Source: Candidatus Ruania gallistercoris (GTDB lineage Bacteria > Actinomycetota > Actinomycetes > Actinomycetales > Beutenbergiaceae). From it: a stretch of 37,623 nt of DNA. The position numbers and the translations under genes were made by a program. The notes beneath the pieces are model-generated. The model had not been told where the DNA came from. It ran no database searches and saw only the letters and a program-made list of their open reading frames with translations. The stretch spans positions 1-37,623 of the forward strand of contig DXBY01000210.1 in NCBI GenBank assembly GCA_019116305.1. The letters run 5' to 3'. This document shows positions 5,531-12,900 of this stretch, in pieces; positions within the stretch are counted from its first letter, which is position 1, and each line of letters opens with the position of its first letter.

Positions 5531-8218
5531 TCAGGGAAGTGCGGTCACGGGGCCGCTGGCGGTGCAGGTCATCGACTCACCTGGCGGCAGCGTGGTGGTT
5601 GGGCAGGTAGCGGTGCCGACCTGGTCATCGACCACGACGATGTCGTGCAGCACCGTCTCGCCGGTGTTGGTCACCTCGTAGGTCCAGGTGACGACGGTGC
5701 CGCTGACCACGGAGCTGCCCGAGGTGATCTCGTTCTCCTGGGCGTCCCAGCCCTGCTTGACCACCTCGAGGTCCGGGGTGAGCACCTGCCGGTTGTAGAA
5801 GTCACAGCTGACGCTGTCGTTCACGCCGATGTCGGTGATGGTCAGCGACAGTCCGGACGCGTTCACCTCGACGTCGACCGGTGAATCGTTCACCGTGCAC
5901 TGCACCCGGTCGGCAACCAGCTCCCAGCCGAGGTCTTGCTGGGCTTCGCTGGGCACCTCGGTGAGGCGGACGGTGGTGGTGGCGTTCATCGTGTCGAACT
6001 GCACGGTGAACTCGACCGAACCGTCGGAGCCGGTGACGCCGTCACCGATGCTGGCGAAGGAGTCCGGACCGGTCTGCTGTGCGGCATCGAACGCCCACCC
6101 CGGGGTCTCGTCCCAGGTGGTGGAGCCGTAGGTCTGGGTGAACTTGGTGACGTCGATGGTGGCCTGGCAGGTGGCGCCTAGGGCGATCTCGCTGAGGAGT
6201 GGCTGCAGCGCCGACCAGCTCGCCTGGAAGTAGTCTGCGTTGTTCGCTGAGCCGCCGGGGGCGTAGCCGGTCGGGCCGGACACGGCGGCCAGGTTCGCCG
6301 GGCTGCCGCTGATCCCGTCACCCACGCCGACTGCGAGAACCCGGGTGCCCTGGTTCTTCAGGGCGTTCGCGGAGAAGATTGCCTGCTCTGCCTCGATGAA
6401 CCGGGTGTTGCTGCCCGGGCCGGTCTCGTTTGGTCCGGAGAAGGTCGGCAGACCATCGGTCACCATGATCGCCAGGTCGTAGTCGGCGTTGTCGTTGGCG
6501 ACGCGCCAGATGCCCTGGTCCCAGTTGGTGCCGCCATTGCTGCTGTAGCCGTTGATCACGCTGTGGAAGGTGCTGACATTGCCGTCCACCGGGGTGAGGG
6601 CCATCTCGCGGCTCGCACCACCGGCGAAGCTGTACAGCGCGACCGAGGAGTTCGTGCCCACCAGGGCATCGACGAAGGACTTCGCGGAGTCCTTCAGATC
6701 GCCCATCGCCCCGGCGTTGCCGACCGAGCCGGACCGGTCCAGGATCAGCGCGACGTTCAGGCCGTCGGAGCAGGTCTGCGGCAGCTGCGGGTTCGCGACG
6801 GAGTTCTGCCAGATGCCGCTGGAAGTCTGGTTTCCGCTCGTGGCCATGAAGTGGCTGCCGGACTGGTAGGTCTGACCGGCGCGCAGCTGGCTCCCGGTGC
6901 GGAAGACGTAGTCGCTGTCGTAGTTGTTGGTCGCGGTACCGACGACGAGGTCGTCGTTGGCGTACCAGCCGGTCGGTGCCGACTCCTGGACCACCCAGAA
7001 GCGGGCGTCGCGGTTCTCGCCCTCGTGCTGGGTGACGACCCGCTCGTACTCCAAGCAGACAATGAACCAGCGGATGCATTGGCCCTGGTGACTGATCTCT
7101 GGCTGGGTCTCCGGCACGGTGAACGAGCAGTCGCCGTCGCTGTCGGACACGCACTCGGCCCAGTCCTCGTTCACCGGGTTGCCCGGACCGCCGCTGCCGC
7201 CGGTGTGCAGCCGCAGGGTCACGCCCGCGAGGCCGCTGACCGAGGTGGACCCAGTGCGCAGGCCGCCGACGTTGACGTTGATCACCGCGGTGCCGGCATT
7301 CGAAGTAGGGTTCGGCACCGACATCGGCGTCATCGCGCCGTCCTCGGAGCTCAGCGCTGCCGGCGCGTCGGACTGCTCACTGGTGGTGCCGGCCTCCCCG
7401 GCGGTGTCCTCGGTTGCAGTGTCCTCGTCGACCACCTCATCGTCCGCAGCCTCGTCACCCTCGTCCTCGACAGCGACCAGCGTCACCTCGGTGGGCTCCA
7501 GCTCGGTGCCGGCCTCGTCCTCGGTGATGGTCGCGGTCCCGGCCGGCTCGTCGCCGTCCGCCGGAGGCTGGTATCCGTCCGGGGTCGAGGTCTGCACCCA
7601 GTAGTAGGTGCCCGGCTCGAGCTGAGCGACGCCGGAGGCATCCGTGCCCGCTGTGCAGGTGCCGTCGCCGGCCGTGGCGCAGTCGAACGCCGTGCGGATG
7701 TCCCCGCCGCCGCTGCGCTGCAGGCCGGTGCTGGCGCCGGACTCCTGCCACAGCTCGAAGCCCACCCCCGGAACCGCAGTTCCGGCCTCATCGGTGACCT
7801 CGATGTTCAGCGTGGACAGCGCCAGCTCCTCAGCCGGCTCCACCGGCGCCTCGGCCTCGTCGCTGCCACTCGGCTCCGCATCGCCATCGTTCGTCGAGGC
7901 GTTCTCCGGCGACTCGGTGCTCGCCGCCTCCGCAGTGTCCCCCTCGCCGGCCGGGGCGGCGGGCTGGTCGCCATTGCCCGGCTCCACTGCCGCGGCCGGC
8001 TGGTCCTGGATGGTCGAAGATTGCGCGTCGCCGACGTCCTGACCGTTGCTCCCGCCAGCGTCCTGCTCGAGGATCGCCGAGTCCTCCGGAGCCGCATCCG
8101 CAGAGGACGCGGGGCTGGTCAGGCCGACCACCAGCAACGCCGCGCCGAGCGCGGCAACGCTGCTTGCCCAGCCCGTACTGCGGCGGACAGAACGCGCATG
8201 CCTGGAAACGTGCCTCAC
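5531..8218 (-). CDS. VWA- and SpaA-like-domain surface adhesin (895 residues)
   Basis: First gene of the operon. It starts at GTG 8218, preceded by GAGGGAGA. Residues 1 to about 42 are a classical signal peptide with an arginine-rich n-region. Two acidic, Ala/Glu/Ser-rich linkers (about 43-135 and 245-290) surround a SpaA-type pilin-like beta domain (about 137-225, LNIEVTDEAGTAVPGVGFELW ... TYYWVQTSTPDGY). A second SpaA-like region spans about 305-470. A von Willebrand A domain (about 490-680) has a DxSxS metal site (ILDRSGSVG) and the later MVTDGLPT. More beta domains follow, and finally a DUF11-like repeat (from about 835: LEVVKQGWDA ... VTWTYEVTNTGETVLHD). The protein stops at ASGPVTALP, before the last strand normal for such repeats, and has no LPXTG-type signal. 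Likely an adhesive tip or cap exported by Sec. Confidence 0.87.
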   Translation of the reverse strand: MRHVSRHARSVRRSTGWASSVAALGAALLVVGLTSPASSADAAPEDSAILEQDAGGSNGQDVGDAQSSTIQDQPAAAVEPGNGDQPAAPAGEGDTAEAASTESPENASTNDGDAEPSGSDEAEAPVEPAEELALSTLNIEVTDEAGTAVPGVGFELWQESGASTGLQRSGGGDIRTAFDCATAGDGTCTAGTDASGVAQLEPGTYYWVQTSTPDGYQPPADGDEPAGTATITEDEAGTELEPTEVTLVAVEDEGDEAADDEVVDEDTATEDTAGEAGTTSEQSDAPAALSSEDGAMTPMSVPNPTSNAGTAVINVNVGGLRTGSTSVSGLAGVTLRLHTGGSGGPGNPVNEDWAECVSDSDGDCSFTVPETQPEISHQGQCIRWFIVCLEYERVVTQHEGENRDARFWVVQESAPTGWYANDDLVVGTATNNYDSDYVFRTGSQLRAGQTYQSGSHFMATSGNQTSSGIWQNSVANPQLPQTCSDGLNVALILDRSGSVGNAGAMGDLKDSAKSFVDALVGTNSSVALYSFAGGASREMALTPVDGNVSTFHSVINGYSSNGGTNWDQGIWRVANDNADYDLAIMVTDGLPTFSGPNETGPGSNTRFIEAEQAIFSANALKNQGTRVLAVGVGDGISGSPANLAAVSGPTGYAPGGSANNADYFQASWSALQPLLSEIALGATCQATIDVTKFTQTYGSTTWDETPGWAFDAAQQTGPDSFASIGDGVTGSDGSVEFTVQFDTMNATTTVRLTEVPSEAQQDLGWELVADRVQCTVNDSPVDVEVNASGLSLTITDIGVNDSVSCDFYNRQVLTPDLEVVKQGWDAQENEITSGSSVVSGTVVTWTYEVTNTGETVLHDIVVVDDQVGTATCPTTTLPPGESMTCTASGPVTALP

Positions 8219-8286
8219 GATCTCTCCCTCGAATTAAGCGACACTCTGGTCCCCCGATTCGCATTCCAGCGAACCTGGCAGACATA

Positions 8287-8316
8287 GATATATCCACCCG
8301 GAACGATCAGCGACAA
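8287..8316 (-). promoter_or_regulatory. Candidate sigma70-type promoter of the fibre operon
   Basis: On the minus strand, TTGTCG (8311-8316) and TATATC (8287-8292) are separated by 18 bases, about 70 bases before the GTG of the VWA gene. It is the best -35/-10 pair in this AT-richer stretch. The phased repeat array begins 44 bases upstream of this -35, a position suited to an activator. Confidence 0.5.
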
Positions 8317-8359
8317 GCAGATCTCGTCGAAATCACGGGTGATTAATTCTTCATCTAGG

Positions 8360-8421
8360 GGGTGAGTTCGGGGTGACCCCAGGGTGACGCCAGGGGTGAG
8401 GCAGGGTGAGCTCCAGGGTGA
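8360..8421 (-). promoter_or_regulatory. Six-copy helically phased GGGTGA (TCACCC) operator array
   Basis: On the + strand GGGTGA starts at 8360, 8371, 8382, 8394, 8404 and 8416. The steps are 11, 11, 12, 10 and 12 bases, so every copy faces the same side of the helix. Read toward the fibre operon the units are TCACCC. Inverted copies occur at 8451, 8585 and 8630. An array of about 11-bp direct-repeat units upstream of a promoter is typical of cooperative response-regulator binding. Streptomyces PhoP boxes (core GTTCACC, 11-nt units) are the nearest thing I know, but the regulator is not identified. Confidence 0.7.
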
Positions 8422-8993
8422 GGTGCTATCCGAACGTGCAGGTCAGCGCCTCACCCCGTCCCAATGAATCGCTGATTGGCCGTTTGGGCTGCAATCGAGC
8501 CGATTATCATCGCCATCGTCACCACGGAGCTCGCTGTCCGCAGATCGGGACGGCACAGTGAGAGCGACCTCGCCGTCGATCACCTCACCCCGCCGCGCAG
8601 AGGTCGCCCCTCAACGCCCGACGGTCGCCTCACCCTGGTGAGCGCGGGACGCCCCAGGAACCAACTCGCCCGGGCACGCCGTTGGCCCGAGTCCTACATT
8701 TCGCCACGTACTTCCTCCAATAGTTGCGACATTTGATCGATATTCACGCAAGTAGAGGCGCCCTTTTCGGCGATAATGGCATTATCGCCGACGCACCAAT
8801 AGTCGCGGAGCGAGCATCTTTTATGACGTCGACTCTGCACGGCCATCGACATCGGCGTCGTCGTCGGACTGAATCGCCCTCTCGCTCGGACCTTCCGGCC
8901 GACACCACCGCTCGGGGCTCGCAGGCACCGGTCCCGGACAGTCAGTCGGCGGCCGCGGGGACGACAGGAGTGACGGGCTCAACTGACTTCAGG
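8422..8993. other. Long non-coding region upstream of the F420-type oxidoreductase
   Basis: I find no convincing gene here. The small open frames at 8476-8736 and 8724-9074 have arginine-rich shadow-like translations and no ribosome-binding sites. The region is patchily AT-richer than the genes (for example 8690-8830). It contains scattered TCACCC copies (8451, 8585, 8630), a 5-base inverted repeat CCAAT/ATTGG at 8461-8479, and the long palindrome at 8767-8791. Confidence 0.6.
8767..8791. promoter_or_regulatory. Perfect 11-bp-arm palindrome with GATAAT half-sites
   Basis: Arms TCGGCGATAAT and ATTATCGCCGA are perfectly complementary around a 3-base spacer GGC. The inner GATAAT/ATTATC halves recall Fur-family operators, but the 3-base centre differs from the usual one-base centre. 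CCCTTTT precedes it on the + strand. It may instead be a terminator-like hairpin for an unrecognised transcript. Confidence 0.45.
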
Positions 8994-9024
8994 TTGACCT
9001 CAAGATTGGTTGAGGTCCTAGCGT
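8994..9024 (+). promoter_or_regulatory. SoxR/MerR-type promoter and operator
   Basis: TTGACC (8994-8999) and TAGCGT (9019-9024) are separated by 19 bases, the over-long spacer typical of MerR-family-activated promoters. The spacer is filled by CCTCAAGATTGGTTGAGG (8998-9015). This has the arm sequence and 18-bp length of SoxR boxes (CCTCAAG...CTTGAGG), with one mismatch in the symmetry. It lies 46 bases before the TTG start of the oxidoreductase gene. The cognate regulator is not in the window. Confidence 0.75.
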
Positions 9025-9070
9025 CGTCGGCGCCGGAAGTAGACGTGAACAACCAGCCAGGAGAACGCCG

Positions 9071-9901
9071 TTGACACGCCATGAACACGCAGGACTAGGG
9101 ATCGGACTCACCCTGACCGAGGATGGCCACCACCTGATCCAGGCACGCGCGCTGGAACGAATGGGATATTCGACCGTGTGGCTGGCCGGGGGCGAGTTGC
9201 AGTCACTGGCTCCGGTAGCCGACATCATCCGAGCGACCGAGACGGTCCGGGTCGGCACCGGGATCATCCCCATCGGTCTGCACGACGACGCGACCGTGCT
9301 GGCGACCTATGCCGACATCGAGCGCACAGACCCCGGTCGGTTTGTGGTCGGGCTCGGCGCCCCACAGCAGGGCCGGAGTCCGATGAGTGCGATGGATGCC
9401 TTTCTGGACAGCCTTGACAGCGCGGCGGATCCGATCCCGCAGCAGCGGCGGTTCCTGGCCGCACTCGGACCGAAGAAGCTCGCGATGGCGCGTCAACGCT
9501 TCGCCGGGGCGATCGCGCTGCTCGTCAACCCCGCCTACACCGCCGAGGCACGCCGAGCCCTTGGTCCGGACCGCCAGTTGATCATCACCCAGTACACGGT
9601 GGTCGACACGGATGCCGCCCGGGCTCGCGCCGTGGCCCGTGAGCCTCTGTCCTTCCTGATGCAAGTGCCCGGCTACCGGAGCAACGCTGAGCGACTCGGC
9701 TTCAACGAGGCGGAGATCGACCAGCTGGACGACCGGCTCGTCGACAGCCTCGTCAGCTGGGGTACTGCCGAGACCGTCGCGGCTCAACTGACCGAGCACT
9801 ACAACGCCGGCGCCGACCAGGTAGTCGTCAGCCTGCTCGACACCGATGCCACCCGCTTCATCGACAGCGCGGCGGCCCTGGCCGAGCGGTTGATCCGGTG
9901 A
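9071..9901 (+). CDS. LLM-class F420-dependent oxidoreductase (TIGR03620-like)
   Basis: This 276-residue protein is a short luciferase-like monooxygenase-fold enzyme. It has an N-terminal GIGLTL strand, a STVWLAGGE segment, VRVGTGIIPIG, ERTDPGRFVVGLGA (the family's characteristic block) and a C-terminal WGTAETVAAQLTEHYNAGADQVVVSLL. Such proteins normally use coenzyme F420 for hydride transfer; substrate is unknown. The start is TTG, with AGGAG 7 bases upstream (9059-9063); no earlier in-frame start fits, and the nearest ATG at 9081 is out of frame. A SoxR/MerR-like operator controls it, suggesting induction by redox-active compounds. A hairpin overlaps its stop. Confidence 0.87.
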   Translation: MTRHEHAGLGIGLTLTEDGHHLIQARALERMGYSTVWLAGGELQSLAPVADIIRATETVRVGTGIIPIGLHDDATVLATYADIERTDPGRFVVGLGAPQQGRSPMSAMDAFLDSLDSAADPIPQQRRFLAALGPKKLAMARQRFAGAIALLVNPAYTAEARRALGPDRQLIITQYTVVDTDAARARAVAREPLSFLMQVPGYRSNAERLGFNEAEIDQLDDRLVDSLVSWGTAETVAAQLTEHYNAGADQVVVSLLDTDATRFIDSAAALAERLIR

Positions 9902-9909
9902 TCAGCCGC
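9886..9909 (+). terminator. Hairpin overlapping the oxidoreductase stop codon
   Basis: GCGGTTGATC and GATCAGCCGC can pair over 10 bases (one G-U) around a 4-base loop; the TGA stop lies in the loop and right arm. There is no U-tract. It could end this transcript before the glutamate dehydrogenase promoter. Confidence 0.4.
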
Positions 9910-9948
9910 TGAGATCGCCGACGTGGGCGCGTGGCCGGTGGCCGTGGC

Positions 9949-9954
9949 TACACT
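9949..9954 (+). promoter_or_regulatory. Candidate -10 element of the glutamate dehydrogenase gene
   Basis: TACACT lies 38 bases before the chosen ATG (9993). It would start transcription near 9961, which argues against the in-frame GTG at 9960. No good -35 is visible. Confidence 0.4.
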
Positions 9955-9992
9955 CGCAGGTGTGCAGGTCACGCCTACTAGATGGTGAGTTG

Positions 9993-12900
9993 ATGAACGC
10001 CTCGACGTCGCGGCAGCGGGAAGAAGTCATGGGGGCGGTCGCACGCCTCGTCGGAAGCGATCAGGCGGAGCTCTCGGCCCGGCTGTTGGAACACGTGGCC
10101 ACCGAGGATCTGGTGGAACGGTCCGCGGAAGTGATGGCCGGTCTGGTGACCGCGATGCGGGAGCTGGCCAGCCGCCGCGAACCCGGCCAGACCCTGGTGC
10201 GGGTGTTCAACCCGGAGACCGCCGAGCACGGCTGGACCACACCGCACACCATCGTGCAGGTGTGCACGGACGACATGCCGTTCCTGGTGGACTCGGTGAC
10301 CGCGGCCATCTCCGGAGCCCAGCACCTGGTGGACCTGGTGATCCACCCTCAGGTGGCAGTGCGCCGCAGCGAGGACGGCACACTGGAGCAGATCCGCCCG
10401 GAACGGCCACCCACAGCGGCCGGAACCGTCGAGTCCTGGATGGCCTTCGCCGTCGACCGGATGTCCGAACAGAGCAGGACCCGGCTGACCGAACGGCTGG
10501 AGAAGGTGCTCGCAAACGTCCGCGACGCCGTCGCCGACTGGATCCCGATGCGGCAACGCTGCGAGGAGATCGCCCGCGAGCTCGACATGGGCGCCCCGAG
10601 CACAGTGGACCGGGCCGAGGTCGAACCCACCGAACGGTTCCTCACCTGGCTCGCCCGCGACAACTTCACCTTCCTCGGCTACCGCGAGTACCGCCTGGAC
10701 ACCGAGAACGGTGACGATGTGCTGCGCCCGGTCCCGGGCACCGGGCTGGGCATCCTGCGCCACGCACCCGAGGGAGAGAACATTTTCTCCCGGCTGCGAC
10801 CGGAGGCACGGCGCAGCGCGCGCGACCCGCATCTGCTGACGATCACCAAGGCCAACTCCCGGGCCACCGTGCACCGGCCGGTGTATCTGGACTACATCGG
10901 CATCCGCACCTTCGACGCCGACGGCAACGTGGCCGGCGAGCGGCGGTTCCTGGGGATGTTCACCTCTGCGGCATACGCCGAGTCGGTGCTGCGACTGCCG
11001 ATCGTCAGTGACAAGGTGCAGGCGGTGCTGGAACGCTCCGGCTTCTCCTCGCACAGCCACTCCGGTAAGGACCTGCTGCAGATCCTCGAGGCCTATCCGC
11101 GCGATGAGCTGTTCCAGGCAGATGTGGCCACCCTCGCCTCGATCACCGAGGACGTGATGCACCTGGGCGAACGCCGCCGGTCCAGGATCTTCCTCCGGCG
11201 GGACGAGTTCGGCCGGTTCGTCTCGGCGCTGGTCTACCTGCCGCGCGACCGCTACAACACTGCGGTGCGGCTGAGGATCCAGGCGATGCTGGAGGAGACC
11301 TTCGGCGCCGAGCAGACCGACCACACCACCCGGGTGAGCGAGTCCCCGCTGGCGCAGGTGCACTTCGTGCTGCGGCTGCCGCGCGAGGCCACCATCCCCG
11401 ATGTGGACGGCGATGCGCTCCAGGCACAACTGGTGGCGGCCACGCGCAGCTGGGAGGAGGACCTCCTCGACGCCCTGCACGACCAGCCCGGGGAGGATGC
11501 CGGGATGCGGTTCGCCCGCGGGTTCCCGGAGGCCTACAAGGAGGACTTCGACGCCGAGGCCGCCGTCACCGATCTCGGTCTGCTGGTGGGCCTGACCGGA
11601 ACCGAGACCCGGGTTCGGTTGTACACGCCCGAGCCCGGCAGCCCCGCCCAGCGGCGGGTGAAGATCTACCGGGCCACGCCGTTGATACTCACCGATGTGC
11701 TGCCGATGTTCACCGACCTGGGTGTGGATGTGCTGGACGAGCGGCCGTACACGATCACCGACGAGTCCGACGGCGGCAAGCACGTCTACGACTTCGGGTT
11801 GCTGGTGCGTGGCGGGCGGGACTGGCCCGACGACGACGCTGCCGCCCGCGCCTTCGAGGATGCGCTGCTGGCCGTACGGGAGGGTCGGGCGGAGTCGGAC
11901 CCGCTGGGCGAGCTGGTGCTCTCCGCCGGGCTGTCCTGGCGGGAGGTGGTGGTGCTGCGCACGATCGCCCGCTACCTGCGCCAGGTGGGCTCGACGTTCA
12001 GCGTGGAGTACCTGGAGTCGGCGCTGGTGGCCAACCCGCAGACTGCGGCGCGGATCGTGGCACTGTTCCGGGCCCGGTTCGATCCCGACGCCGGCACGGA
12101 CCGCGCGGCACGGGAGCGGGCGCAGGAAGAGATCCGCAGCGCGATCTACGCCGACCTGGAGCAGGTGGCGAGCCTGGACCAGGACCGGATCGTGCGCTCC
12201 TTCGTGGGCGTGATCGATGCCACGCTGCGCACCAACTACTTCCAGGAGGTCGGGGGCGAGCAGCACGCCCAGGTGAGCCTGAAGCTCGACTGCGCCAAGG
12301 TGCCGGGCATCCCGGCGCCGGTGCCGATGGCCGAGATCTGGGTGTACTCCCCGCAGGTGGAGGGCGTCCACCTGCGCTTCGGCGCGGTGGCCCGCGGGGG
12401 CCTGCGCTGGAGCGACCGCCGGGAGGACTTCCGCACCGAGGTGCTCGGGCTGGTGAAGGCGCAGATGGTGAAGAACGCGGTGATCGTGCCCACCGGTTCC
12501 AAAGGCGGGTTCGTCGCCAAACAGCTGCCCGATCCGGCGGTGGACCGCGCTGCCTGGCTCGAGGAGGGCAGGTCGGCCTACTCCGCGTTCATCCGCGGCA
12601 TGCTGGACCTCACCGACAACCGCGTCGGCGCGGAGGTGGTTCCCCCGGAGCGGGTGGTCCGCCACGACGGTGACGACCCGTACCTGGTGGTGGCCGCGGA
12701 CAAGGGCACCGCAGCGTTCTCCGACCTGGCCAACTCCATCTCCGCGGAGTATGACTTCTGGCTCGGGGATGCCTTCGCCTCCGGTGGGTCGGCCGGTTAT
12801 GACCACAAGGAGATGGGCATCACCGCCCGCGGCGCCTGGGAGTCCACCAAGCGGCACTTCCGGGAGCTGGGCCGCAACTGCCAGACCGAGGACTTCACCG

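Noticed and set aside
8476..9074. Small + strand frames in the intergenic region (86 and 116 codons)
   Set aside because: No Shine-Dalgarno, Arg-rich translation without motifs, and the second frame covers the SoxR-type promoter.
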